This document shows positions 1-9,674 of a DNA stretch of 64,000 nt, piece after piece (within the stretch, counting starts at the first letter, position 1; every line of letters starts with the position of its first letter). The notes under the pieces were generated by a model, which was not told where the DNA came from, made no database searches, and was given only the letters and a program-made list of their open reading frames with translations. Source of the DNA: Paenibacillus sp. P25 (GTDB lineage: Bacteria; Bacillota; Bacilli; Paenibacillales; NBRC-103111); NCBI GenBank assembly GCA_024704175.1, contig CP085629.1, forward strand, positions 7,925,501 through 7,989,500. The letters are read 5' to 3'. A program made the position numbers and the translations under genes.

Positions 1-113
1 CTAAAGTTTTAACAAAGAAATCGGCGGAGGCTCTCAAAATGCAGTAGTAAGGAAAGGGTCGGGTGTGGTAATATTTTCCTAATTAAAGAGCGTGAATAAG
101 GGGGGCGTTCCCG

Positions 114-650
114 ATGATTCTTGAAACGGATAGGCTCTTGATCCGGGAGTTTCGGCCGGAAGACCTGAACGATGTCCACAGCTATGCCTCGAATCCCATA
201 GTGGTGAGGTACATGATATGGGGGCCCAATACGGAAGAAGAAACCCGTGGTTTTCTTGAGCGGGCCATGGAAATGCAGCGGCAGGAGCCCCGGCAAGATT
301 ACGAAATGGCTGTAATACGGAAAGAAGATGGCCGGTTGATCGGAGGATGCGGCCTTCACATCTCTGAACCCCGGCAGGGAGAAATCGGTTACTGCTTCCA
401 TCCGGACTATTGGGGGAAGGGCTATGCAACCGAAGCCGCCCGCGCCCTGCTTGCGTTTGGATTCCGCGGCCTGGGTCTGCACCGGATTTATGCAACCTGC
501 CGTCCGGAGAACACCGGCTCCGCCAAAGTGATGCAAAGGATCGGCATGACCTATGAAGGACATATCCGGGAGCATATGCGGCATAAAGGGATGTGGCATG
601 ACTCTCATCAGTACTCGATTTTGGAGCATGAATTTAATGATAGACAATGA
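114..650 (+). CDS. GNAT N-acetyltransferase, RimJ/RimL type
   Basis: Acetyl-CoA-dependent N-acetyltransferase of about 178 residues, the normal length of the RimJ/RimL group. It opens with the typical ETDRLLIREF strand and has the acetyl-CoA loop region around residues 95-120 (GYCFHPDYWGKGYATEA), followed by the conserved helix with RIYATCRPENTGSAKVMQRIGM. The ATG is preceded by the purine-rich AAGGGGGGC. The substrate (protein N-terminus, antibiotic or metabolite) cannot be told from sequence. It is followed 21 bases later by the HD-domain gene on the same strand, so the two may be co-transcribed. The gene is intact. The 113 bases before it hold no recognisable gene. Confidence 0.9.
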   Translation: MILETDRLLIREFRPEDLNDVHSYASNPIVVRYMIWGPNTEEETRGFLERAMEMQRQEPRQDYEMAVIRKEDGRLIGGCGLHISEPRQGEIGYCFHPDYWGKGYATEAARALLAFGFRGLGLHRIYATCRPENTGSAKVMQRIGMTYEGHIREHMRHKGMWHDSHQYSILEHEFNDRQ

Positions 651-671
651 CCGGGGAAGGGAGGCTTTTAT

Positions 672-1218
672 TTGGTAAATATAGAGGAGCTTGTTGCATT
701 CGTCCGTCCTTTTTATTCGGATAAAGATATCATGCACGATCTGAGTCATATCGAGAGGATGCTTCAGTCCGCCAAAAAATTGCTAAAGCATTACCCGGAA
801 ATCACGGACATGGATTCCATCATTTATGGTTGTTACTTTCACGGATTTATCTATTTGCGGGAAGATCTTATTAGGGACTATTTGATGAAGAAGGGGATGG
901 AAGCGGAGATAATCGAGAAAATTGTTCAAATTTCATGGGAATCGCAGAAGGAGGAAGCCCCCGAAACCTTGGAAGGCAAGCTATTGCATGACGCTCATAT
1001 GGTGGAGGGCGGTAAAACGTATTTAATCGTAAAAGCTTTATGTACCGGTACAGCGAGAGGGCAGAGCTTGGAGCAGACGCTTGATTATATGGAAAGCCGC
1101 GTTCTGGGCAAAGGCCAATGCTTGCCTGCCGGAGGCTCAAACGATTTATGCGGAAATGCAGCAGTTTGCCGGGGCATTTATTCAAGATTTAAGAGAAGGT
1201 TTGAAGGCTATGGACTAG
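672..1218 (+). CDS. HD-domain protein (putative phosphohydrolase), one apparent frameshift
   Basis: Small HD-superfamily protein. It shows HDLSHIERM near residue 23, a YFHGF motif in place of the usual HD dipeptide, and a later HDAHMVE, the spacing of metal ligands in HD phosphohydrolases. Start is TTG with a GGGAGG seven bases upstream. The reading frame breaks at a GGG run near 1106. In the +1 frame it continues sensibly (AKANACLPEAQTIYAEMQQF...) to a TAG at 1216-1218, giving about 181 residues. If the frame is not corrected, translation runs on to 1274 with an atypical basic tail. The substrate is unknown. The HD assignment is firm only as superfamily; activity is inferred. Confidence 0.7.
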
Positions 1219-1341
1219 CGGCAGGGTCAAACTTTAATCATTCCCATAGAATGGATGGGAAGCGTATAATATGATGGAAGTGGTAAAACAATAAGATGGC
1301 TGTATTTGGCTTGGAATAAAACGGATGATCGAGGAGAAGGA

Positions 1342-2829
1342 ATGACAGAAAATAGAGCAGCAACTAAAACCGAAACCGGATGGAATTTCGATAACAGCTA
1401 TGCCCGGTCGCCGGGAACCTTTTTTACCAGCCTGGACCCGACGCCCGTACGGCGGCCCAAGCTGATCGTGCTCAATGAGCGGTTAGCCGCTTCCCTGGGG
1501 CTGAACGTTTCAGGGCTCCGCAGCGATGAGGGAACGGCGGCGCTGGCCGGCAACCGGATCCCCGAAGGCGCCGAGCCCTTGGCTCAAGCTTATGCGGGGC
1601 ACCAATTCGGGCATTTTACCATGCTGGGGGACGGCCGGGCAATCCTGCTGGGCGAGCGGCTCACGCCGCAGGGCGAGCGGTTCGATATCCAGCTTAAAGG
1701 GTCGGGACGAACGCCTTATTCCCGCGGAGGCGACGGCCGTGCAGCGCTCGGGCCGATGCTGCGCGAATACATCATCAGCGAAGCCATGCATGCGCTGGGG
1801 ATTCCTACCACCCGCAGTTTGGCGGTTGTAACCACCGGCGAGCCGATCCAGCGTGAAACCGAGCTGCCCGGGGCCATTCTAACCCGCGTGGCGGCGAGTC
1901 ATTTGCGCGTGGGTACCTTTCAATATGCGGCCCAATGGGGTACGCCGGAGGAACTCCGGACGCTGGCCGATTATGCCCTGCAAAGACATTATCCGGAGGT
2001 GGGTACAGGGGAGGACCGCTATCTCCGCCTGTTCCGGGAAGTAATTCAGCGCCAGGCGCAGCTGATCGCCAAATGGCAGCTTGTCGGTTTTATTCACGGC
2101 GTCATGAATACGGACAATATGACCATCAGCGGCGAAACGATTGATTACGGCCCTTGCGCCTTCATGGATGCTTACGATCCGGCCACGGTATTCAGCTCGA
2201 TCGACGTCCAAGGCCGATATGCCTATGGCAACCAGCCGTATATGGCCGCGTGGAATTTGGCGAGGCTTGCGGAAGCCCTGCTCGCCGCTCTTTGATCCCG
2301 ACGAGGATCAGGCCGTCAAATTGGCGGAGGAGGCCCTTTCCGGCTTTACCGAGGCTTTCCAGCAGCACTGGCTTACGGGTATGAGAGCCAAGCTGGGGAT
2401 GTTTCAACAGGAGGAGCAGGATGAAGTCCTGATTAAAGACCTTCTCGTTATGATGCAGAAGCATCATGCGGACTACACCAATACCTTCCGTGCCTTAACC
2501 TGGGATCAGCCGGAAGAGGGTAACATCCTGTTTGGTACGAAGGAATTTGCCGAGTGGCGTGAGCGGTGGCAGGCGAGACTGGGCAGGCAAAGCAGGAATC
2601 CAAGGACGCTTCGCAGGAGCTGATGCGCAGCAGCAATCCCGCGGTCATTCCCCGCAACCACCGGGTGGAGGAGGCGTTGGATGCGGCGGTGAAGCAGGGC
2701 GATTACAGCGTAATGGAGCGGTCGCTTGAGGTGCTCTCGTGTCCCTTCGCGCATTCTCCGGAGCAGGCGGAGTACGCGGCGCCGCCTGCGCCGTCGGCCC
2801 GGCCTTACCGGACGTTTTGCGGAACGTGA
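1342..2829 (+). CDS. selO: Protein adenylyltransferase SelO/YdiU, two apparent frameshifts
   Basis: Pseudokinase-fold enzyme that transfers AMP from ATP to serine, threonine or tyrosine of target proteins (SelO family, established). Visible motifs are [26 protein letters not shown], the nucleotide-binding segment, and [25 protein letters not shown], which carries the metal-binding Asn and Asp. The C-terminal [15 protein letters not shown] block and the terminal [11 protein letters not shown] are also family-typical. ATG at 1342 has GGAGAAGG just upstream and is preferred over an ATG-like start at 1306. The frame shifts near 2285 (CTGCTCGCC) and again near 2585, so the roughly 490-residue protein lies in three frames. 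Bacillota forms end in FCGT rather than the selenocysteine found in some animals. A terminator follows at 2864-2893. Confidence 0.85.
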
Positions 2830-2863
2830 TATCGGGGAGCATAAATTTTATAGAAGCACTCAG

Positions 2864-2893
2864 AAAAGGGCATATGAAATGGCCCTTTTTTTG
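2864..2893 (+). terminator. Rho-independent terminator after selO
   Basis: AAAAGGGC arm, nine-base loop, GCCCTTTT arm, then a run of T. Placed 35 bases after the selO stop. Confidence 0.75.
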
Positions 2894-3159
2894 CTATTTC
2901 CGGAGAGGCTCAGTCAATGGGACAGATAGTGATCTGCCACGGCAGGGGCTGCATAACACCCATATTGCGGGCAAATGCTGGATGGACTTTCATTTTACTG
3001 GTAAAATGTAACAAAAACTGTGACGCAATCCCGAAGAAAGACGAAACCCTTCATGTCCAAATGGAGTGGAACGGCAACAAGGAAGAAATTCTACTGTTGG
3101 CCTCCAAATAGCCAAATGAATTTCCATATGCTGGGCACCCTATAGCAGGGTGATAAACA
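2894..3159. other. Intergenic stretch with no supported gene
   Basis: With the terminator just before it, this makes about 330 bases between selO and the next gene. A 64-codon open frame (2917-3111) is present but has no clear ribosome binding site, no family I recognise and no homopolymer-corrected extension. I see no structured RNA. It may hold the promoter of the DUF3888-like gene. Confidence 0.5.
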
Positions 3160-3547
3160 ATGAGAAAAACTTTAGCTATGCTGACGCTGCTTTATTTTGC
3201 CATTCCGGGTGTCGGCTTTGCAGGACCGAAGGAACAATTGCTGGAGGAGGCCTTGCTGCAGCGGCTTCATGATGTGATCCAATCCTCGGTTGCGAGTATT
3301 TACCAGGAGCAATACGCTCAGTATCACAGCGAGCGCATTGTTTCGATTCAGGAGCAGGTAACCGTTTCTCCGGAGAAAAAAAGCTGCTCCGGTGGATGCT
3401 TTACATGGGCAGCACTATTTTGAAATCGTGGTCGGCTTGACTAGGGTGAATGGAGAATATGTGGAGCTTAAGCTTAGAAACGATACCGCCTCCGCCCGTT
3501 ACTATTTGGCCGGATACAAGAAAAGGGCGGCGTCTCGAACCAGGTAG
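3160..3547 (+). CDS. Secreted DUF3888-like protein, one apparent frameshift
   Basis: Short exported protein beginning with a signal peptide (MRKTLAMLTLLYFAIPGVGFA, probable cleavage after residue 21). The mature part starts with KEQLLEEALLQRLHDVI and later has GQHYFEIVVGLTRVNGEYVELKL, a layout like DUF3888 proteins of Bacillales. The frame breaks in a run of seven A at 3376-3382; removing one A joins SPEKK to AAPVDALHGQHYFEIVV and the frame then closes at 3545-3547, giving about 128 residues. Uncorrected, it stops at 3423. Function is unknown. The family match is from memory of its general pattern and is only moderately sure. Confidence 0.55.
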
Positions 3548-3800
3548 GCGACTTATCCTGGCTTTCATGAAAATGCCGCCCAAGCCGCTTAAGCGAAGAC
3601 TTGCAGCCGAATCGCTGAAAAACAGCGGATCGTCTTCATCCTCCCCGCCGCTAGTGCAGGATAAATAATCGACCATCGCGTCTATGTTGGTGTCACCGGA
3701 GCTCTCCGGGATCCGACATAGACTTTTTTATCTGTTGTCACAATCCGGGGCTTTCCGATCGTTCCAGATATGTAACCGGACAACAAGGGAGGTGAACGGA

Positions 3801-4382
3801 TTGGAACGGCCAGACCCCCGGCCCGAAGAAGCGGCCAATCTGTCCAACCGGATCGAAGCCTTGATAGAACAGGTGAGATCGGGAGACGATCAAGCGTATG
3901 CCGCCATCATCCGCCAATTTGAAAAGAAAATTTATACGTATTGCTACTGCATCTTGAAGAACCGGGAAGAGGCGGAGGATGCGGTACAGGAAATTTTCAT
4001 CAAGACCTACCGCGAATTGGACCGGTATCGGCGGCGGTTATCGTTCTCCGCATGGCTATATAAAATAGCCTATCATCACTGCCTGGATCAGATCCGCAGG
4101 CGGAACCGCTGGAAGCGGCTTGTATCGGTCTGTCAAGAGCGCATGCCCGCGTCTTATGTCAGCCCTCATGATCAGGCGGTTAACGATCTGCTCCTGCACT
4201 TGAATCAGGAGGAAACCCACATTCTGCTGCTGAAGGCGGTCGAGCAGTACAGCTTTGAAGAAATGGGCCAGATCATGGATTGCAAGCCGGCGACCCTGCG
4301 CAAAAAGTACGAGCGGCTTCGCAAAAAGCTAATCGAAAAGAACAAGGCTGAAGGAGGAATCGTACGTGGAGAAATGGTGTGA
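3801..4382 (+). CDS. ECF-type RNA polymerase sigma factor
   Basis: Sigma-70 family extracytoplasmic-function factor of about 193 residues. Region 2 is visible as FEKKIYTYCYCILKNREEAEDAVQEIFIKTYRELDRYR...FSAWLYKIAYHHCLD, and region 4 as the helix-turn-helix YSFEEMGQIMDCKPATLRKKYERLRKKL near the end. The best start is TTG at 3801, preceded by AAGGGAGGTG. The frame is open further upstream to 3684 but that part looks non-coding. The anti-sigma gene overlaps its end by 17 bases, so the two are translationally coupled and the sigma factor is probably held inactive by the membrane protein. Confidence 0.85.
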   Translation: MERPDPRPEEAANLSNRIEALIEQVRSGDDQAYAAIIRQFEKKIYTYCYCILKNREEAEDAVQEIFIKTYRELDRYRRRLSFSAWLYKIAYHHCLDQIRRRNRWKRLVSVCQERMPASYVSPHDQAVNDLLLHLNQEETHILLLKAVEQYSFEEMGQIMDCKPATLRKKYERLRKKLIEKNKAEGGIVRGEMV

Positions 4383-5503
4383 ACACGCGGAGGAACAGGA
4401 GATGGCGGACATTCGGCGCATCATTCAAAAGGTGGAGATGCCGGCCGGCGGTTACAGCGACCAAATCATGAAGCGGATTGGAGCGGGCAAGATGAATAAA
4501 GGAAACAGCAAGCTGATGAAAAAAGTATTGGTGTCGGCATCCGCTGCGGCGGCCCTGGGAGTGGTCGTCATCGGCGGCTCCTTCGTTTCACCGGCGATGG
4601 CCGATTCGCTGAAGAGCATCCCGCTTGTGAGCAAGCTGGTGAATGAAATCACAGGCAAAACCTACACCTACAGCAGCACCGGATCGTGGAGCATGGGGGA
4701 AGAGGGGGCGCAACCTATAAAGCGGAAGGCACGGAGAACAGCCAAATTATGTTAGACTCGAACGGGAAGCCTCAAAATATTTTTATGGAGGTCAAGTGGA
4801 ACGATTTGCAGGATTCGTATAAAAAGAGATGAAAGCCGCGCTGCAGCAGGTATTTGCCGGAAACGTTCCTCCAGTGGATACCGTGGATATTTCCGTCCAA
4901 TATGGCGATTTTCCGGCCGGTTCTTCCATCAAGAGCGGTGCCGTGTACTTAAGCACACGGGTGAAGGATACCACCGTCGTACTGGAAGATGGCAAGCTTC
5001 ACCGGGTCTTCAAGAGCCTTGCGAATGAGGAAGTGGACCCCGCGGCGCTGAGGGCGGCGGAGACCGTTTTCGAGGGGAAAGGACTGGAGGGGCTGAACAA
5101 AGGCCCTTTGCAGAATGCCGCATGGATCATGGAGGGCGGCAAAGAGGTATATGAGCTTCCTTTTGCCCATTCCGAGACCAGGCCCGTATTTGTTGTAGTG
5201 GAAAAGGGAACCAACCGAATTCTCAAAGTGAACGCCAGTGAGCTTGAAGATCCGCCGGCCGAATGGACCAAAGTCGCGGAGATCATGGAAGGGTACGGCG
5301 AAGACGAATTACTGAAGCAAGCGGTAGTCCAGGCCAAGCAATTATTAAAGATCGATCTGACGGGCTATCAAGCCTCCAAGGATCCGAAAATGTTTTCCGT
5401 CGTTCATTTCACTAAGGAAGGCGCACCGTCCGTGATCGGCAAATACAATGCGAAGGGGCAGTTTTACGCGCTTCAGCTGGAGGAGTACGGTTCAGGCATT
5501 TAA
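4366..5503 (+). CDS. Membrane-anchored anti-sigma factor, two apparent frameshifts
   Basis: Partner of the ECF sigma factor. The N-terminal cytoplasmic part (residues 1-50) is the expected sigma-binding region. One membrane helix follows (LVSASAAAALGVVVIGGSF, about residues 53-71), then the juxtamembrane VSPAMADSLKSIPLVSKL typical of DUF4179-type anti-sigma proteins. The remaining 300 residues are extracytoplasmic, apparently PepSY-like repeats. GTG at 4366 has AAGGAGG nine bases before it. The frame breaks near 4700 (G-rich) and at the A5 run near 4820, where one more A restores YKKEMKAALQQV. Corrected length is about 379 residues. The signal sensed is unknown. A terminator follows. Confidence 0.7.
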
Positions 5504-5530
5504 AAAGAAGAAAGGCATTCAATCCCCGCA

Positions 5531-5561
5531 AGAACGGCTTTATTTTCAGCCGTTCTTTTTT
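5531..5561 (+). terminator. Rho-independent terminator of the sigma/anti-sigma operon
   Basis: Perfect nine-base stem AGAACGGCT / AGCCGTTCT with an eight-base loop, followed by TTTTT. Confidence 0.9.
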
Positions 5562-5674
5562 GGCTTATATTTCGTACCAGGGTTTCGTTGCGCTAACTTG
5601 ATCTGCAATAATATACTATATGACATTTGGTCCTGAGATGTAGGATATGAGAAGAGCTTGAAGGGAGCGTTCTC

Positions 5675-6250
5675 ATGGAGATTACATCTTTTTTGATTTA
5701 TTGTGTGATTGCTACGTTTACACCAGGACCAACGAATATTGTTATATTATCCGCGGTGCATAAATTTGGGGCAAAACAGGCAATGGAATATACTTATGGA
5801 GCAACGGTGGGTTTTGGTTTATTACTTGTTATTTCCGCCGGCTTGAATACGATGCTTGTCACGATCATACCGAAGTTATTGATGGTGATGCAGATCATCG
5901 GAAGCGGTTATATGTTCTATTTAGCTTATCGACTCTACAAAACGGATTCATCCAACCGGGCTGTTAAGCAAACGGCTACCTTTACGTCCGGCTTTCTTAT
6001 GCAGTTTTTAAATCCAAAGGTAGTACTATTTACCATAACCGTAATTCCAACTTTTGTTATGCCCTATTATAACGCGATCTCTGAGGTGTCAATAAGTATA
6101 CTCGCGATAACGCTCATTGGATTTTTAGCATTTGTCACATGGGTTCTTTTCGGTACCCTCTTCAAGGAGTTTTTACAGAAGCATAATAAGTCAGTTAAAA
6201 TAATCATGGCCTTATTTTTAGCTTACAGCGCCGTTATGGTATGGACATAG
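5675..6250 (+). CDS. LysE/RhtB-family amino-acid exporter
   Basis: Integral membrane exporter of 191 residues with about six hydrophobic helices. The N-terminal ATFTPGPTNIVILSAVHKFGAKQA is the family signature, and FLNPKVVLFTITVIP is the conserved motif of the middle helices. Members expel amino acids or their derivatives; the substrate here cannot be read from sequence. The start has AAGGGAG ten bases upstream. An AraC-type regulator follows 25 bases later on the same strand and is the likely local regulator. The gene is AT-richer than its neighbours and intact. Confidence 0.9.
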   Translation: MEITSFLIYCVIATFTPGPTNIVILSAVHKFGAKQAMEYTYGATVGFGLLLVISAGLNTMLVTIIPKLLMVMQIIGSGYMFYLAYRLYKTDSSNRAVKQTATFTSGFLMQFLNPKVVLFTITVIPTFVMPYYNAISEVSISILAITLIGFLAFVTWVLFGTLFKEFLQKHNKSVKIIMALFLAYSAVMVWT

Positions 6251-6275
6251 ATAAGCTTATTCAGAGGTGTTTGGG

Positions 6276-7052
6276 ATGGACAAATTTGTCTATAAAAAAT
6301 CAGCGGGGATTACTGCATTATCAGCAAGCATGACTGAATTTAAGTATAAAAAGCACGCTCACCAGGAGTACGCCATAGGAGTTACACTTCGGGGTATCCA
6401 GCATTATAACTTGGATGGCAGTTTACAATTATCCTATCCCAACGGGATTATGCTTTTCAACCCGGAACAAGCTCATGACGGAATGGCGCACGATCATACA
6501 GGCCTGGATTATGTGATGTTATACATTGAACCCCAATTGCTTATGGAGGTCGCTGGGAAAAAGAATATCGTACGTTTTTCAACTCCTATTGTATATGACT
6601 ATCCACTTGAACAACGAATAATCAATCTTTCCCAAGCCATATTTAGTGCACAAGATGAGGCGTTGTGCAGTGAATTGTTCTTATCCCTTACGGACAGTCT
6701 GGTTCGAAGCAATCTTTCTACAGACACCAAGAAGGATAACGCTCTGCTTAAAAAAGCAAAGGATTGGATGCACGCCAACTTAGAACATGTACTGAGGCTT
6801 GATGACATCTGCAGCGAATTTCATTTATCGAAATTTCAGTTTATCCGATTATTTAAAGCTCATACCGGAATTTCACCATACCAATACTTTCTTAACTGCA
6901 AGGTCGAACGTGCAAAGCAATTAATCGAAAAGAACGGGGATGTTTATTCAGCAGTAGCGGAGTGTGGCTTTGTTGATTTAACGCATTTAAATAAACACTT
7001 TAAAAGCGTATATGGAGCAACGGCATTTGAATATTTGTCGCATATCAATTGA
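6276..7052 (+). CDS. AraC-family transcriptional regulator
   Basis: About 258 residues. The N-terminal half is a cupin-type sensor with YKKHAHQEYAIGVTLRGIQHY. The C-terminal 100 residues are the two helix-turn-helix AraC domain (LDDICSEFHLSKFQFIRLFKAHTGISPYQYF...AVAECGFVDLTHLNKHFKSVYG). ATG at 6276 sits six bases after AGAGGTG and is preferred to GTG at 6267. It probably responds to a small ligand and controls the adjacent LysE exporter (inference from position). The gene is intact and AT-rich like the exporter. Confidence 0.88.
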   Translation: MDKFVYKKSAGITALSASMTEFKYKKHAHQEYAIGVTLRGIQHYNLDGSLQLSYPNGIMLFNPEQAHDGMAHDHTGLDYVMLYIEPQLLMEVAGKKNIVRFSTPIVYDYPLEQRIINLSQAIFSAQDEALCSELFLSLTDSLVRSNLSTDTKKDNALLKKAKDWMHANLEHVLRLDDICSEFHLSKFQFIRLFKAHTGISPYQYFLNCKVERAKQLIEKNGDVYSAVAECGFVDLTHLNKHFKSVYGATAFEYLSHIN

Positions 7053-7150
7053 GATGAAAGCCATTATCACTTCCTCCACACCCGCATTTATGGTTATTTT
7101 TGCTCGCCTGCTTCTTAAAGAACGGTTAACTGGCTCACCCGACGATTTGG
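7053..7150 (+). pseudogene. Relic of an EamA/DMT-family transporter
   Basis: Read in the frame covering 7060-7125, the sequence gives ITSSTPAFMVIFARLLLKER, which resembles the conserved part of EamA drug/metabolite transporters where a helix ends in LLLKERLT. There is no start codon and the frame does not extend into further membrane helices. I take it as a decayed fragment. The match is by eye and short. Confidence 0.4.
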
Positions 7151-7219
7151 TGCGGGTTCTTGTATTTGGGCATGGTTTCAGCGGCAGGGGAGGGTGGGGA
7201 CATTCCTTGTACGCCATGA

Positions 7220-7250
7220 CCCCTTCAGCTATATGCTGAAGGGGTTTTGT
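7220..7250 (+). terminator. Rho-independent terminator
   Basis: Perfect ten-base stem CCCCTTCAGC / GCTGAAGGGG with a five-base loop, followed by TTTTG. It ends the lysE-araC unit. Confidence 0.88.
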
Positions 7251-7346
7251 TTACAGCAGCAAATCCCCTAAGAGCTAGGACAGGGTGCAAACGAAGCCGC
7301 GCTCTAGTTCATGCTTATCAAATTATCTGTGTGCAAGCAAAAATGC

Positions 7347-7403
7347 TTTACAAACCGTCGGTCGGTATCTATAATATAAATAAACATACCTTCGGTAGGT
7401 TTG
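7347..7403 (+). promoter_or_regulatory. Sigma-A promoter with two TetR-type operators
   Basis: TTTACA (7347-7352), a 17-base spacer and TATAAT (7370-7375) form a near-consensus promoter. The spacer contains the partial palindrome ACCGTCGGTCGGT, and a second one, ACCTTCGGTAGGT, lies at 7388-7400. The two 18-19-base sites are inverted copies of each other around the -10 box. Such sites are typical of TetR-family repressors. No tetR gene is seen in the window. Confidence 0.7.
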
Positions 7404-7437
7404 TTGCGGGGTGTACAAAAAGAAGGAGGACTTTTCC

Positions 7438-8791
7438 ATGAAGTCATTTGAGATGGGATTAACTACGCTGGAGCAGGAGCTGAGTCTTGAACAATTGCCG
7501 ATCCGCGGGCATATTCCCGCATGGCTGTCCGGTGCGTTATTCCGCAATGGGCCGGCTTATTTTCAAGGGGGGCATTGGTTCGACGGCTTGGCGATGATTC
7601 ACAAATTTTCGTTCCGGCACGGGGTAGTGTCTTATGCCAACCGGTTTCTCCGCACGGAAGCGTACCGCCGGGTAATGAATGGCGGCAGCAGCTGGCGGCT
7701 TCGGCGCAGCAGGGGCCCATGGCGGAAATAACACGAACGTAAGCATATTGAAGACGGACCATCACTTCCTGGCCCTGACGGAATCCCCGGGGGTTATTGA
7801 ATTCGATCCGGCCGACCTGTCGACGCTCGGGGTGTTCCCTTTTCAGGACGAAATTCCGGCCCACTTGACGACAGCCCATCCTCATCTCGACGTTCACACG
7901 GGACAAATCATCAATTTTACCGTTGAATTCGGCCGGACGAACCGGTATCACCTGTATTCGATGGACCCGAAGACCGCCAAGCGCCGGCTGATCGGTTCCG
8001 TTGACACGCAGGAGCCGGCCTATATGCACAGCTTTGCCATTACCGAGCGCTACATCGTTCTGGTTGAGTTTCCGCTGCTGATACAGCCTATGATGCTCAG
8101 AAGCGGCCATTCCTTCACGGACAGTCTGGCATGGAAAGCGGAGCGGGGCACCCGGCTCGTTGTGATCGACAAAGCCTCCGGCCAAGTCGTGAACACCGTA
8201 GAAGGCGAAGCGGGGTTTGGGTACCATGTGATCAACGCTTTTGAAAAAGGCTCCGACATTATACTCGATGTGTGCATGTCGGGGAATTCGTCGGCGATCG
8301 GCGACTTGTTTATCGATCAGATGACGGGAGAGGAGAAGGCCCGGTCCCATCCCAGGTTCAAACGGTTTTACCTTACTCCCGGGCAATCTCACGCCCGTTC
8401 GGAGACGCTGTCGCCCGAGACGATTGAGCTACCCGGCATTCATTACGCGCAGTGCAACGGGCGGGATTACCGGTATGCCTACGGGGTCAGCACCAGCTCC
8501 GCTCATCCGGAGAATGTGAGCAATCAGCTAATCAAGGTCGATACGGTGACGGGGAGACCCGAATTTGGTATGAAGCGGGACAATACCCGGGGAACCGGTA
8601 TTTGTTCCGGTTCCCGGGGCGGCGGGGAAGATCAGGGGGTCCTGCTGACGGTTGTGCTCGACGGATTCCAGGGCCGATCCTACTTGTTGGTGCTCGATGC
8701 GACCAATCTGGAGGAAGTGGGGCGCGCCGAAGTGCCTCACCATATTCCGTTCGGATTCCATGGCCTCTATACCGATGAAGGCGCGTTTTAA
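7438..8791 (+). CDS. Carotenoid oxygenase family protein, several apparent frameshifts
   Basis: Iron(II)-dependent dioxygenase of the RPE65/carotenoid-cleavage family, a seven-bladed propeller that splits a C=C bond of a carotenoid or stilbene-like substrate (family knowledge). The N-terminus has [21 protein letters not shown] and [16 protein letters not shown], including a probable iron-ligand His. [19 protein letters not shown] and the C-terminal [11 protein letters not shown] supply other family blocks. ATG at 7438 follows AAGGAGGA. The frame changes near 7680 and two or three times between 8556 and 8625. There the family pattern ([21 protein letters not shown] then [12 protein letters not shown]) is spread over frames within G/C runs. 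Length about 450 residues. It meets the SDR gene tail to tail. Confidence 0.8.
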
Positions 8792-8796
8792 TTCTA

Positions 8797-9555
8797 TTAC
8801 CAATTCGCCTTCAACCGGTTGCGGAAAAATCCGCCGTTCGGGCCGTCCTCATCCAGCGTAGCCAGCCACACGGCCGTATCCGCCCCTTCGGCGACCGACA
8901 CAGGGGCCGGAAGTCCTTCCGCGGTCTGGCGGGAGGCGGTTTCTCGGCCCATGTCCGTCTGAACCCTGCCGGGGCAGGCGGCATTGACCTTGATGCCGTA
9001 ATCGGCCGCTTCGTGGGCGGCGAGGCAAGTCAAAGCATTCAGCATCGTCTTGGAGATGCGGTAGGCGGAGGAGGCTCCTTTTAAACCTAGCAGGCCTTGG
9101 TGCACTTCAAAGGAGCCGACCCCGGACGATACGTTGACAATACGGCCGTAGCGATGTTCCTGCATAAGGGGGACGGCCGCTTGAATGAGCTTCAGTACGC
9201 CGAAGTAATTGGTTTCGAAGGTTTCTCTCATCACGGCATCCTCCACCTTCAGGACGGAAATCCCATGATCGAGAATGATTCCCGCATTGTTGACCAGCAC
9301 GTCCAGACGCCCGTACCGGTTTCTTATAAGATCGATCGCTTGCATTATACTGTCCGTACGGCTCACATCAAGGACCAGCGGCTCCACCGCGGCCCCTACC
9401 TGCAGCAGCTCCCCGGCGGCTTCGCGGCCCTTGCCTTCATCCCGGCGACCGATCAGCACCTTCAAGCCTTTCAGGGCAAGGCGCCGTGCGATTTCTCTGC
9501 CGATTCCCCGGTTTCCTCCGGTAACGAGTGCGATTCGTTGATGGGTAGTATTCAT
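8797..9555 (-). CDS. Short-chain dehydrogenase/reductase
   Basis: Classical SDR of 252 residues that oxidises or reduces an alcohol/carbonyl using NAD(P)(H). Visible motifs are the cofactor loop TGGNRGIG at residues 13-20, NNAG at about 90, the catalytic Ser in VNVSSGVG, and the catalytic Tyr/Lys pair in YRISK. CPGRVQTDMG is the usual downstream motif. The start is preceded by GGGAGGA. Substrate unknown. It is similar to carbonyl reductases with the GNRGIG loop. The gene is intact and apparently monocistronic. Confidence 0.9.
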   Translation of the reverse strand: MNTTHQRIALVTGGNRGIGREIARRLALKGLKVLIGRRDEGKGREAAGELLQVGAAVEPLVLDVSRTDSIMQAIDLIRNRYGRLDVLVNNAGIILDHGISVLKVEDAVMRETFETNYFGVLKLIQAAVPLMQEHRYGRIVNVSSGVGSFEVHQGLLGLKGASSAYRISKTMLNALTCLAAHEAADYGIKVNAACPGRVQTDMGRETASRQTAEGLPAPVSVAEGADTAVWLATLDEDGPNGGFFRNRLKANW

Positions 9556-9630
9556 TTGTGTTCCTCCCTGTACGTTTGTCTACCCGTCATGTTAAACCAT
9601 TACATCATGTGAAGGTCAAGGGGGGTGGAG

Positions 9631-9665
9631 AAAAAGAAAACAACATCCGATAAGGACGTTGTTCT
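9631..9665 (-). terminator. Rho-independent terminator of kamA (minus strand)
   Basis: On the minus strand, AACAACGTCC, a five-base loop, GGATGTTGTT (one mismatch) and a U-rich tail. It begins ten bases after the kamA stop. Confidence 0.8.
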
Positions 9666-9674
9666 CTGGGGGAA

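Noticed and set aside
9-749. Long minus-strand open frame over the first GNAT gene
   Set aside because: Lies antisense to a clear acetyltransferase, has no family features and no ribosome binding site.
2917-3111. 64-codon open frame between selO and the DUF3888-like gene
   Set aside because: No credible ribosome binding site or family; listed only as part of the intergenic stretch.
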